A stretch of DNA of 64,000 nt from JAAZPT01 sp034180455 (GTDB taxonomy: Bacteria > Bacillota > Clostridia > Christensenellales > Aristaeellaceae), in assembly GCA_034180455.1 (NCBI GenBank), contig JAXFOG010000033.1:1-64000 (forward strand), given 5' to 3'. Every line of letters begins with the position of its first letter. Within the stretch, counting starts at the first letter, position 1. Positions 1-8,252 of this stretch are shown here, piece after piece. Made by a program: the position numbers and the translations under genes. Below the pieces are notes generated by a model. That model saw nothing but the letters and a program-made list of their open reading frames with translations, had not been told where the DNA came from and did not search any database.

Positions 1-1410
1 CCACAAAAAAGAAAAATAAACAACCAAGCAACTAAGACTCCCATGCCTGAACAAAATCCCGAAGAAAGAATTAATAACTTTGATGAGGTTGCTAAGGGAT
101 ATACTAAAGAAATGGCAATAAATGAGGCTATGCGTTGTTTACAATGTAAGAATAGTCCTTGTACGAAAAATTGCCCTGTAAATGTTAAAATTCCTGAATT
201 TATAAGTCTGATAGTAAATGATAATTTGCCCGCTGCATATAAAAAGATTAGAGAAACAAACTCTCTTCCTGCAGTTTGTGGTAGAGTATGCCCTCAGGAA
301 ACTCAATGTGAAGCAAAGTGTATTCGAGGAATAAAAGGAGAACCAGTTGCGATTGGTAGACTCGAAAGGTTTGTGGCAGATTATGCATTAGATCATCCAG
401 ATGAAATTATAGAGGACATAAACGTTAAGCAAAGTAAGAAAAAAGTTGCTATCGTTGGGGGAGGACCAGCTGGAATAAGTTGTGCTGGCGATTTGGCTAG
501 AAAAGGTTATCAGGTAACAATTTTTGAGGCTTTACATAAAGTTGGTGGAGTACTAAGTTACGGAATTCCAGAGTTTAGATTGCCAAAAACACTTGTTGAA
601 AAGGAAATCAACGCATTAAAAAAATTGCCAGTTGAAATAAAAACAAATAGGGTAATTGGCAAATCTATGATGATTGATGAGTTACTACAAAATGGGTTCG
701 ATGCTGTATTTGTAGGAAGTGGTGCTGGTTTGCCGAGGTTCATGGACATACCTGGCGAGAACTTACCAGGAGTATATAGTGCAAATGAATTTTTGACCAG
801 AATAAACTTAATGAAAGCGTTTAAAAAAGATAAGACAGATACTCCTCTACTTATTTCCGAAAACACTGTTGTTGTTGGAGGAGGAAATGTTGCGATGGAT
901 GCAGCTAGATGTGCTAAAAGAGCTGGAGCAAAAAATGTGTATGTAGTATATAGACGAAGTGAGGCAGAGATGCCTGCTAGACTCGAAGAAATTCATCATG
1001 CTAAAGAAGAAGGAATAGAATTTATTACACTTAGCAATCCAATAGAAATAATTGCGAACAATGAAGGGTTTGTGCAGAGCATTATTTGTATAAAAATGGG
1101 CCTTAAAGAAGCTGATGAAACCGGAAGAAGAAAACCATATCCTATTGAGAACAGTGAGTTTGTTATAGATGCTGGGACTGTAATAATTGCAATTGGAAAT
1201 TCTCCAAACCCCCTAATTAAAAATACAACTCCAGGAATTGATACTCATTCTTGGGGTGGGATTATTATCAATGAAGAAACAGGCGAAACCTCTAAAAAAG
1301 GTGTTTTTGCTGGAGGCGATACTGTTACTGGAGCTGCAACTGTAATATTGGCAATGGGAGCTGGTAAAAAGGCAGCAACAGCTATAGATAATTATTTAAA
1401 AAATAAATAA
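1..1410 (+). CDS. gltA: NADPH-dependent glutamate synthase small subunit family (GltA), 5' end outside window
   Basis: Flavin and iron-sulfur oxidoreductase of the glutamate synthase beta-subunit/NfnB family. It carries electrons from NADPH; on its own it may act as glutamate synthase small subunit or in an NfnAB-like transhydrogenase. An N-terminal cysteine cluster (C32, C35, C40, C44 counted from the ATG at 43) is followed by a second one (CGRVCPQETQC near residue 78). A FAD-binding GGGPAG motif lies near residue 137 and a second nucleotide-binding GGGNVAMDA near residue 281. The reading frame stays open from base 1 through this ATG with no ribosome site before it, and homologues carry a short extension here, so the true start is probably upstream of the window. 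A hairpin terminator follows the stop. Confidence 0.88.
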   Translation, partial: PQKRKINNQATKTPMPEQNPEERINNFDEVAKGYTKEMAINEAMRCLQCKNSPCTKNCPVNVKIPEFISLIVNDNLPAAYKKIRETNSLPAVCGRVCPQETQCEAKCIRGIKGEPVAIGRLERFVADYALDHPDEIIEDINVKQSKKKVAIVGGGPAGISCAGDLARKGYQVTIFEALHKVGGVLSYGIPEFRLPKTLVEKEINALKKLPVEIKTNRVIGKSMMIDELLQNGFDAVFVGSGAGLPRFMDIPGENLPGVYSANEFLTRINLMKAFKKDKTDTPLLISENTVVVGGGNVAMDAARCAKRAGAKNVYVVYRRSEAEMPARLEEIHHAKEEGIEFITLSNPIEIIANNEGFVQSIICIKMGLKEADETGRRKPYPIENSEFVIDAGTVIIAIGNSPNPLIKNTTPGIDTHSWGGIIINEETGETSKKGVFAGGDTVTGAATVILAMGAGKKAATAIDNYLKNK

Positions 1411-1426
1411 AAATTGAGAATTTAAA

Positions 1427-1463
1427 AAAGACTGAATTTTACGGATAATGGAATTCAGTCTTT
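1427..1463. terminator. Bidirectional hairpin terminator
   Basis: AAAGACTGAATT at 1427-1438 pairs with AATTCAGTCTTT at 1452-1463 around a 13-base loop. A/T-rich flanks on both sides suit the gltA-like gene on plus and the anti-sigma-like gene on minus. Confidence 0.75.
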
Positions 1464-1539
1464 ATATATTATGCTTTAACAATGTATAGCAAAAAATCTT
1501 TTTAGTACATTAGTATATAAAACTTTAAAATAATTTGAA

Positions 1540-2481
1540 TTAATTTTCAATATAATGTTCAAATGTATTATCAAGATTTGTTAACTTGAAGCAACCATTA
1601 GCTATACATATATCATTCTTAACACCTATTTGCAAAGAAAATGTATTATTTATATTTATTAGAATATAATCAGTGTATTCACTTACATTTGTATCATTTG
1701 GAACTGCATTTTCTAAAACATATGAAACAAAATTTTTGGCACTTTCTATGTCGTCAATTAAACCAAGCTTGCTATAATAAACGGATTTAACATCATTTAA
1801 AATATTTTTACATAAAATATTTTTATCTAGCATAGTAATTGAAAATCTTTGAAAATAATACGTTTTATTCAAAGTCTTTGCAACCAACAAGCAAGGAAGA
1901 TTCTCTGAATAATAGAATTTAGTATTTTGGACTATTCCAGCATTCTTAAGCTCACCATTGTAATCATTGAGCTTTTCAATAATGATTTCTTTCATGCTTT
2001 TATCAGCAATGTTAGTGTCATTATTATTAGAATCACTTAGCAACCGATATTGAACATTGTCATATTCTACATATGGATAATTTTCAATAGAACCTATCCA
2101 TCTATGCTCGTATATAAATTCATTATTTGCATATATTCCTATACTGGGAACTTGAGAATTATTCTTAGTGGAAATAGTATTGTTTTTACCTGCAGTGATT
2201 GCATTAAAGAGTCTTGGGGAAGAATTAATAGCAGTATCATTTTTTTTATGAAAATCTGACGAAGAGATACCTATAATTAGAATTACAATAGCACAAACAG
2301 AGCCAAGTATAGCTGGAAAATATTTTTTAAAGCTAAACTTAGGAGCAGATTCAAAATTATTAATATAAGCACTATTAATTATTTTTTGCTTTAATTGTTC
2401 GTTAGCTTCGACATGCTTAAGATCATTTTCAATTGTAGTATTTAAATTATTTAGTGAATAATCAATATAATTAATTTTCAT
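1540..2481 (-). CDS. Membrane-anchored protein paired with ECF sigma factor, putative anti-sigma factor
   Basis: Family not recognised. The protein has a cytoplasmic N-terminus of about 55 residues, one membrane segment around residues 57-76 (PAILGSVCAIVILIIGI), then a Ser/Asn-rich linker and an extracytoplasmic domain of about 200 residues. No HxxxCxxC zinc anti-sigma motif is visible. The start is the second of two closely spaced ATGs: GAGGG sits 9 bases before the ATG at 2481 but touches the ATG at 2490. The start overlaps the end of the sigma factor gene by 11 bases, which points to translational coupling. The anti-sigma role is inferred only from this coupling and the single-pass topology. 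Confidence 0.7.
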   Translation of the reverse strand: MKINYIDYSLNNLNTTIENDLKHVEANEQLKQKIINSAYINNFESAPKFSFKKYFPAILGSVCAIVILIIGISSSDFHKKNDTAINSSPRLFNAITAGKNNTISTKNNSQVPSIGIYANNEFIYEHRWIGSIENYPYVEYDNVQYRLLSDSNNNDTNIADKSMKEIIIEKLNDYNGELKNAGIVQNTKFYYSENLPCLLVAKTLNKTYYFQRFSITMLDKNILCKNILNDVKSVYYSKLGLIDDIESAKNFVSYVLENAVPNDTNVSEYTDYILININNTFSLQIGVKNDICIANGCFKLTNLDNTFEHYIEN

Positions 2482-3007
2482 TAAAATCATCCCTCAATAT
2501 TTTTTCTAACTTTTTTCTTGCCCTAGATAATCTACTTGAAACAGTTCCTGTTGATATATTTAAAATATTAGCAATCTCTACAACGCCAAATCCCTGATAG
2601 TAATGCAGGATAATTACGTCTTTAAACTTTGGAGATAATTTATAAATTGCCTCAAGAATATCGCTATGATCATGATCTATATCAGCATCATCTACAGCAT
2701 TATCAATTGCAAATTCATCAAACGATGTTTTTTTATACCAAGACGATTTTAGAATATCTTTACAACAATTCACCGCAACTGTCAAAAGCCATGCTTTTTC
2801 TTTACCATTTATAAGACTGTTTGGATTTTTTATTGCCCTTATAAATGTATCATGACATACATCTTCAGCTTTTTGAATGTCTTTTAGATATATGTATGCA
2901 ACTTTTAGAATATCATTAGCATACTTTTCATAAAGCTCTTCAAAGCTAAGATGAGATAGTAACTGTGAATTATTCGTCTCATACATATAACGAATTGTTC
3001 CTTTCAT
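2471..3007 (-). CDS. ECF-type RNA polymerase sigma factor
   Basis: Alternative sigma factor of about 178 residues, the usual ECF length. Region 2 spans about residues 20-85 (FEELYEKYANDILKVAYIYL, then AEDVCHDTFIRAI). Region 4 spans about residues 115-170 with the helix-turn-helix GVVEIANILNISTGTVSSRL, which would read the -35 element. Two starts are possible: the ATG at 3007 (GGA 6 bases upstream) or the ATG seven codons later (AAGGA about 12 bases upstream). It is transcribed ahead of, and overlaps, the membrane protein gene, the standard sigma/anti-sigma arrangement. Target promoters cannot be told from this window. Confidence 0.88.
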   Translation of the reverse strand: MKGTIRYMYETNNSQLLSHLSFEELYEKYANDILKVAYIYLKDIQKAEDVCHDTFIRAIKNPNSLINGKEKAWLLTVAVNCCKDILKSSWYKKTSFDEFAIDNAVDDADIDHDHSDILEAIYKLSPKFKDVIILHYYQGFGVVEIANILNISTGTVSSRLSRARKKLEKILRDDFNEN

Positions 3008-3076
3008 TTATTCCAAATTAATGTAATTTTAATACTTAAATTATTGTAATATTTATATATAGAAAATTAACAAAAT

Positions 3077-3103
3077 GCAATATGCTATATTATAGCATAT
3101 TGC
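3077..3103 (-). terminator. Palindromic hairpin, likely terminator of the SIMPL gene
   Basis: GCAATATGCTATA and TATAGCATATTGC form a nearly perfect palindrome between the SIMPL gene and the sigma gene. On the minus strand it is followed by a T-rich tract (ATTTTGTTAATTTT). A symmetric regulator site for the sigma gene is an alternative. Confidence 0.5.
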
Positions 3104-3137
3104 TTATTTGTATTATAGTATAATATGTAAATTTGTA

Positions 3138-3854
3138 TTATTTTATATTATATTCAATATTAACCTCTGCACGTATTATCACATTGCCACTCATGATTTG
3201 CATGTCTTGTGCTCTTTCTGAAGCGCTATCTGCCATAAAAGAACTCTTATAGTTCATATACATATCATTATATGCTTTTACTTCTTCAATTGATTTAATA
3301 TTTATAATCTCAGTTCCAGATGACTCTGCAATTGCTTTTGCTTTTAAATTGCCTTTTTTTGTTGCTTCTTTTAAAGCTTCAATATACACTTCATCATACT
3401 TTGAATAGGAGTATTCAATATTATATGCATTAGTTGCACCATTTTTTATGCTTATGTCAATTACATTACCAAGTTTGTTTATATCATCTAGTGTAACTCC
3501 AATGCTATAAATTACTCTATATGACTTAATAGATCGTGTTCCGCTTATTTGATAGTTATACTCAGGCACAATTTGAAACTCGCTTGTGGTGATATTTTCT
3601 TTTGGAATATCAAGTGATAAAATAGCGTCTATTATTTCTTTTGTCGAATGGTTTGAGGCCTCCTGAGCCTCTTCAACAGTTGGCTTTTCCGAAACTACAT
3701 CAATGCTAATTTTTGCCTTATCTGGTATCACACTAATACTAGATTCTGAATTAATACTTATAGTATTTTCAGCTAGTACTGAATTTCCTAATGTTGTAAA
3801 TAGGATGATTAAAAGTGAAATAGCTACAAAACATTTTTTTATAAATTTTTTCAT
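3138..3854 (-). CDS. Secreted SIMPL-domain (DUF541) protein
   Basis: Exported protein of about 238 residues with a basic N-terminus, a hydrophobic core (CFVAISLLIILFTTLG) and a likely signal peptidase site after SVLA. The rest is a SIMPL/DUF541 domain, recognisable by the opening ISINSESSISVIPDKAKI, the EEAQEASN helix, and EALKEATKKGNLKAKAIAES in the second half. The family is widespread and has no settled biochemical function; some members are outer-surface or stress related. The start is the ATG at 3854, preceded by AAGGAG at 6 bases. An in-frame ATG at 3881 lies upstream of that ribosome site and is unlikely. The gene stands alone ahead of a hairpin. Confidence 0.82.
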   Translation of the reverse strand: MKKFIKKCFVAISLLIILFTTLGNSVLAENTISINSESSISVIPDKAKISIDVVSEKPTVEEAQEASNHSTKEIIDAILSLDIPKENITTSEFQIVPEYNYQISGTRSIKSYRVIYSIGVTLDDINKLGNVIDISIKNGATNAYNIEYSYSKYDEVYIEALKEATKKGNLKAKAIAESSGTEIINIKSIEEVKAYNDMYMNYKSSFMADSASERAQDMQIMSGNVIIRAEVNIEYNIK

Positions 3855-3920
3855 AATATTCTCCTTTGATTTTGTTATCATTTATATAACGATTAAGCTT
3901 AGTTTTTTATTCCATATTTA

Positions 3921-3949
3921 TGGACAAATCAATTTTTTTAATGTATAAT
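3921..3949 (+). promoter_or_regulatory. Promoter of the tRNA-Thr/tRNA-Pro pair
   Basis: -35 TGGACA at 3921-3926, 17-base spacer, -10 TATAAT at 3944-3949. The predicted transcript start falls about 4 bases before the first tRNA. Confidence 0.8.
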
Positions 3950-3959
3950 TCGAGAATAT

Positions 3960-4035
<76 letters not shown>

Positions 4036-4112
4036 CGAGGTGTAGCGCAGCTTGGTAGCGCGTTTGGTTCGGGACCAAAAGGTCGCAGGTTCAAATCCTG
4101 TCACCTCGACCA
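4036..4112 (+). tRNA. tRNA-Pro (anticodon CGG)
   Basis: A 77-base cloverleaf that begins on the base after the CCA of the preceding tRNA. Acceptor CGAGGTG pairs with CACCTCG, anticodon stem TTTGG/CCAAA with loop TTCGGGA, T-arm GCAGG/CCTGT, CCA encoded. Anticodon CGG reads CCG. Confidence 0.97.
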
Positions 4113-4269
4113 TTATTTTATCATAATATAGTATTAATACTAGCATAGAAATTTTTATTTAATTTTATAAGTAAATTATAAATGCTTATTTTAATAATTT
4201 ATTATTTGAAGTATTAAACTTTTTATGTTACATTAATGTCATTCTAATTGATAAAGAGGGAATAATAAT

Positions 4270-4896
4270 ATGTATGTATCAGATGCTGTTATAAAAAGAC
4301 TGCCAACATATTTAAGATATCTAGATATGCTTCTAGATCAAGGAGTATATAGGATATCATCTACAGAACTAGGGAAGATCATGGGGCTAACTGCCTCACA
4401 AGTAAGGCAGGATATAAATATTTTAGGTGGTATTGGTCGTCAAGGATATGGATATCCTGTAATTGATTTAAAAAAACACATTGAGGATGTTGTCGGTGTT
4501 AATAGAATCCAAAATATGATTATAATCGGAGCAGGAAACATTGGGTCTGCAATTGTTGGTTATAAGGGTTTTAAGGATTCTGGTTTTAAAACATTAGCAC
4601 TTTTTGATATAGATGAAGATAAAATAGGCAAATCAATTTCAAATGTTCCAATTTTGAACATGAAAAATATGTCACAATTTATAAAAAAGAATGATATTAG
4701 CATTGTGATACTCTGTTGCCCAGCAAAAAAAGCACAAGAAGTATGTGAAGAGGCCTATAAGTTTGGGATTAGAGGTTTCTGGAATTTTGCACCTATTGAT
4801 CTTAAATTACCAGACGATGCAGTAGCCGTTAATGTTTCACTTAGCGAAACGCTACAACAACTTTCGTTCAGACTTAAAAAATTAAAAAATAGTTAA
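4270..4896 (+). CDS. rex: Redox-sensing transcriptional repressor Rex
   Basis: Homodimeric repressor that leaves DNA when NADH rises, controlling fermentation and energy genes. Its 208 residues match the usual Rex length. The N-terminal winged helix (about residues 1-80) holds SSTELGKIMGLTASQVRQDI as the recognition region. The Rossmann domain begins with the NADH-binding GAGNIGSAI near residue 87 and continues through LFDIDEDKIG. AGAGGG lies 9 bases before the ATG. A strong terminator follows, so the gene is probably monocistronic. I found no convincing Rex operator in its own upstream region. Confidence 0.95.
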   Translation: MYVSDAVIKRLPTYLRYLDMLLDQGVYRISSTELGKIMGLTASQVRQDINILGGIGRQGYGYPVIDLKKHIEDVVGVNRIQNMIIIGAGNIGSAIVGYKGFKDSGFKTLALFDIDEDKIGKSISNVPILNMKNMSQFIKKNDISIVILCCPAKKAQEVCEEAYKFGIRGFWNFAPIDLKLPDDAVAVNVSLSETLQQLSFRLKKLKNS

Positions 4897-4907
4897 TTAT
4901 ATATAAG

Positions 4908-4946
4908 AACTCTCTTCAATTTTTCTATAGTGAAGAGAGTTTTTTA
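4908..4946. terminator. Terminator between rex and the OGG gene
   Basis: AACTCTCTTCA at 4908-4918 pairs with TGAAGAGAGTT at 4931-4941, followed by a run of six T on plus. The stop codon of the minus-strand glycosylase directly abuts the T-run. The minus-strand T-tract is weak, so termination is mainly for rex. Confidence 0.85.
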
Positions 4947-5765
4947 TTACTTTGCTTTTTTATAATCATCGCTATTTTGAGCATAATAGAACATGTACTG
5001 CTGAATAACTCCAGCAAATCCATTATATTTAGTAGTATCAAAAAGATTATTATACTCTTTTTCAAGTATTCTGGATATCCATACATCTATTGGAAATGCA
5101 GCAATTCTATGATATGCAAATAGCATTATACAGTTAGCAACTTTTTTACCAACACCATAAAAGCTAGTTAATATTTGAAATAGCTTTTCATCATCATTAG
5201 AGTATAATGTTTGTAAATCAATTTCACCATTGGATATAGTTTGTGCGGCTTTTAATACATATGGTGATCTGTAACCCAGCGAGCATTGATTTAATAAATC
5301 AATATTTAAACTTGCTATTTTTTCAGGAGTAGGAAAACTAAATAAATTATCTCCTATTTCAGTTCCATAATTTTTTGAAAGCAACTCAACACTTTTTTTA
5401 ATTGCAGGAATGTTTTTTCTCTGAGAAATTATAAATGTAATAAGAGTTTCCCATGGATCTTGTTTTAAAATTCTTATGCCAGAACCATAATCCGCTGCTT
5501 TTATAAGAAAAGAGTCATTTTTATCTATTGAATTTATAAAACGTGAGTAATCTTCACCTAAATCAAAATAATCATACCAGATTTTAGAAAAATCATCTTC
5601 ATCACAATAGAACCTAAACATTGAGTTGCCTAATTTTTCAATTTCAATTACACGGTTTTGTGCTATAACTGTATAGCTTGATTCGCTAGATTTATTCATT
5701 CTAAAGCATTGTCCACTGTTTGCAATTTGGGATAAATCAAAATTACTAAGTACTATATTTATCAT
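4947..5765 (-). CDS. ogg: 8-oxoguanine DNA glycosylase (OGG1-type)
   Basis: Bifunctional base-excision repair enzyme that removes 8-oxoguanine and cleaves the abasic site. At 272 residues it matches bacterial Ogg proteins of clostridia. The N-terminal OGG domain is followed by the helix-hairpin-helix repair fold. The signature GVGKKVAN (residues 204-211) carries the catalytic lysine K208, and the essential aspartate is D227 in AAFPIDVW. The start ATG has GAGGT 6 bases upstream. It faces rex and sits near other redox and oxygen-related genes, which fits repair of oxidised DNA in an anaerobe. Confidence 0.9.
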   Translation of the reverse strand: MINIVLSNFDLSQIANSGQCFRMNKSSESSYTVIAQNRVIEIEKLGNSMFRFYCDEDDFSKIWYDYFDLGEDYSRFINSIDKNDSFLIKAADYGSGIRILKQDPWETLITFIISQRKNIPAIKKSVELLSKNYGTEIGDNLFSFPTPEKIASLNIDLLNQCSLGYRSPYVLKAAQTISNGEIDLQTLYSNDDEKLFQILTSFYGVGKKVANCIMLFAYHRIAAFPIDVWISRILEKEYNNLFDTTKYNGFAGVIQQYMFYYAQNSDDYKKAK

Positions 5766-5844
5766 ATTTACCTCAATAAATATTATTCAAATTATAATTT
5801 AAACATAAAATCCAAGAAAATTAAAGAATAAAATTAATCGACTA

Positions 5845-5873
5845 TGTACATTTTTATAAATAATTGTTATAAT
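5845..5873 (+). promoter_or_regulatory. Promoter of the aldolase gene
   Basis: -35 TGTACA at 5845-5850, 17-base spacer, -10 TATAAT at 5868-5873 preceded by TGT (extended -10). Confidence 0.65.
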
Positions 5874-5902
5874 TTTATTGTTTATAGAAGGAGGGGTTAT
5901 TT

Positions 5903-6838
5903 ATGCCTATAGTTAATACAAAAGAAATGTTTAAAAGAGCCTATGAGGAAGGCTATGCTATTGGTGCTTTTAATGTAAACAACATGGAAATTATCCAGGG
6001 AATTACAGAAGCTGCAAAAGAACAAAATTCTCCAGTTATTTTACAAGTAAGTGCTGGTGCTCGTAAATATGCAAAACATGTATATCTTATGAAACTAATT
6101 GAAGCAGCAGTTGAGGATACCAATCTTCCTATTGCAGTACATTTAGATCACGGCCCAAGTTTTGAAATGTGTAAAGAATGTATAGATGGCGGCTTTTCAT
6201 CTGTAATGTTTGATGGAAGTAGCTTACCATTTGAACAAAATATTGAAATAGCCAAAAGAGTAGCTGACTATGCTCACTCTAGAGATAAATATGTTACCGT
6301 GGAAGCTGAACTTGGTACACTGGGTGGCGTAGAAGATGACGTAAAGGTTGATGCTGAAGATGCAATGTATACTGACCCTGATCAGGTAGAGGAGTTTGTT
6401 TCTCGTACTGGCGTAGATAGTTTAGCAATCGCCATTGGTACAAGTCATGGAGCTTTTAAATTTAAGGGAGAACCAAGATTAAGATTCGACATACTTGAAG
6501 AAGTTAGTAGAAGACTCCCAGGTTTCCCAATTGTTCTTCATGGTGCATCTTCAGTAATGCCAGAATATGTTGAAATGATAAATACATATGGAGGCCATAT
6601 GCCTGGAGCAAAGGGTGTTCCTGAGGAAATGCTAAGAAAAGCAGCCTCAATGGCAGTTTGTAAAATAAATGTTGATAGTGATCTTAGACTTGCTTTTACA
6701 GGTGTTTTGAGAAAATATTTTGCAGAGCATCCAGATCATTTTGATCCTCGTCAGTATCTATCTGAGGCAAGGACAGCTTTAAAAGATATGGTTTCTCATA
6801 AGATTGTAGATGTTATGGGATCAAATGGTAAGGCTTGA
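5903..6838 (+). CDS. fba: Class II fructose-1,6-bisphosphate aldolase
   Basis: Zinc-dependent glycolytic enzyme that cleaves fructose-1,6-bisphosphate into dihydroxyacetone phosphate and glyceraldehyde-3-phosphate. D82-H83 in VHLDHG are the catalytic acid and a zinc ligand. EAELGTLGG near residue 135 is the second class II signature, and VLHGASS plus KINVDSDLR near the end form the phosphate and cation sites. Its 311 residues are typical of the short Firmicutes form. A very strong ribosome site (AGGAGGGG) lies 6 bases before the ATG, and the gene has its own extended -10 promoter and a terminator, consistent with high expression. Confidence 0.96.
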   Translation: MPIVNTKEMFKRAYEEGYAIGAFNVNNMEIIQGITEAAKEQNSPVILQVSAGARKYAKHVYLMKLIEAAVEDTNLPIAVHLDHGPSFEMCKECIDGGFSSVMFDGSSLPFEQNIEIAKRVADYAHSRDKYVTVEAELGTLGGVEDDVKVDAEDAMYTDPDQVEEFVSRTGVDSLAIAIGTSHGAFKFKGEPRLRFDILEEVSRRLPGFPIVLHGASSVMPEYVEMINTYGGHMPGAKGVPEEMLRKAASMAVCKINVDSDLRLAFTGVLRKYFAEHPDHFDPRQYLSEARTALKDMVSHKIVDVMGSNGKA

Positions 6839-6848
6839 TTTATATTAT

Positions 6849-6882
6849 AATAAGCGTAGGCAAAACATGCTTACGCTTATTT
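6849..6882. terminator. Terminator after fba, overlapping the facing gene's stop
   Basis: AATAAGCGTA pairs with TACGCTTATT, with an inner GC/GC pairing around an AAAACAT loop. T-rich tails lie on both sides. The minus-strand gene ends inside the right arm. Confidence 0.8.
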
Positions 6883-7380
6883 ATTTGAAATAATATAATT
6901 TATAATGCTTAATAAATTACTAGAAATTATGTTTTTATTTTTCTTTTTTTCTATTAGGTCTTTAATAATTTTGTCGTAATATTTTTTTTCATTTATATAT
7001 TTCATCTTTATAATATTATTTCCTAAATATGGATCAATAAAATTAGAAACATCAAATCCGGTTATAACTCTATATATGTGTATAAATTTCAAGGAACAAT
7101 TGTTATAGTTAAAACTCGCTTTGGATTTATATTTTATAGTATAATCATTAAATAGGGTATAATCAGGATTAATATATAATAAAGTGTCTTCAATATAAAA
7201 ATCTAAATTGTTTTGTTGTAAATGTTTTTCTATCTTGATAATATTATCTGTAAATCTTATAATATTGCTTACAAATAAATAATCGTTATTTTTATTAAAA
7301 TGTAAGAAAAAGTTGTTACAACTTGAATTAGATTTTAATATATTATAAATTTTTTCTTTTTCTTTCAAAATAATGTTCAT
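6877..7380 (-). CDS. Hypothetical protein, divergent from ispE
   Basis: I do not recognise this 167-residue protein. It is rich in Asn, Ile, Lys and Tyr, has no signal peptide or clear membrane segment, and ends with a basic stretch (DLIEKKKNKN). No strong ribosome site precedes the ATG. Its start codon is only 11 bases from the start codon of ispE on the other strand, so each gene's promoter must overlap the other or lie inside it. The frame is open over its whole length and its stop fits a shared terminator, which supports a real gene. Function unknown. Confidence 0.55.
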   Translation of the reverse strand: MNIILKEKEKIYNILKSNSSCNNFFLHFNKNNDYLFVSNIIRFTDNIIKIEKHLQQNNLDFYIEDTLLYINPDYTLFNDYTIKYKSKASFNYNNCSLKFIHIYRVITGFDVSNFIDPYLGNNIIKMKYINEKKYYDKIIKDLIEKKKNKNIISSNLLSIINYIISNK

Positions 7381-7391
7381 AGTAGGTTTAT

Positions 7392-8252
7392 ATGTTAGTT
7401 AGATCTTTTGCAAAAATTAATTGGAGCTTATTTGTTAAGGGCAAACTTCCAAATGGCTATCATGATTTAGATATGATAATGCAGTCAGTTGGAATTTATG
7501 ATGAATTAGAAATAAATAAATCATCACAAAATGTTTTGTGTGTAAATGGAGAAATTGTAGAAGATATATATAGTAATTTATGTTTTAAAGCTATTAATGA
7601 ATATAATCGGTATATAAAAAGCGAAAATAAATACTATATTAAATTAACTAAAAATATTCCGATTGGAGCAGGACTTGGTGGGGGAAGCGCTGATGCTGCA
7701 GCTGTGCTCTTATCAATAAATAAGTTGAGCAAAAATTATTTAAGCCATACAGAGTTAATGAATTTGGCTTTAAATATCGGAGCTGATGTCCCATTTATGC
7801 TTCAAGGTGGATTTGCAAGGGTAAGTGGAATTGGTGAAAAAATTCAAAATATTGAAAATAAAAATAAATATTCTATGTTAATTATATTTGATAATATTTT
7901 TATGTCTACTGCTGAAGTTTTTAAAAACTATAAACATGAAAATGATATTAACAACACAGATAAGATATTAAAATGCATTTTGAGCAAAAAAATTAATAGA
8001 CTTAACTCTTTTAAATTAAATAGCTTGTTGAAAAGCGCAGAGCATTTAAATCATAAAATCTCATTAATTATAGATGAATGTTATGAAAACAAGGCAATAT
8101 TAGCAAGCATGACTGGGAGTGGATCAGCAGTGTATGCAATTTTTGAAAATGATAATGATTTACTCTCAGCGCAAAGAAGGATTTCTTTAACTAAAAGCTT
8201 TTGTAAATTAGTCAGTACAAAAGAAAGAAGCATTGAAATAATTAGTGATTAA
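7392..8252 (+). CDS. ispE: 4-diphosphocytidyl-2-C-methyl-D-erythritol kinase
   Basis: GHMP-family kinase of the non-mevalonate (MEP) isoprenoid pathway that phosphorylates CDP-methylerythritol. The N-terminus FAKINWSLFVKGKLPNGYHD is the IspE substrate region. The ATP loop PIGAGLGGGSADAAA lies near residues 92-106, and MTGSGSAVYAIF near residue 240 is the C-terminal GHMP motif. Its 286 residues are normal. The ribosome site is weak (TAGGT 6 bases before the ATG). Its 3' end overlaps the convergent CNNM gene by 11 bases. Confidence 0.93.
   Translation: MLVRSFAKINWSLFVKGKLPNGYHDLDMIMQSVGIYDELEINKSSQNVLCVNGEIVEDIYSNLCFKAINEYNRYIKSENKYYIKLTKNIPIGAGLGGGSADAAAVLLSINKLSKNYLSHTELMNLALNIGADVPFMLQGGFARVSGIGEKIQNIENKNKYSMLIIFDNIFMSTAEVFKNYKHENDINNTDKILKCILSKKINRLNSFKLNSLLKSAEHLNHKISLIIDECYENKAILASMTGSGSAVYAIFENDNDLLSAQRRISLTKSFCKLVSTKERSIEIISD

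Noticed and set aside
43..45. ATG at 43 as the start of the glutamate synthase gene
   Set aside because: No ribosome site, and the frame is open to the window edge with sequence matching the expected N-terminal extension.
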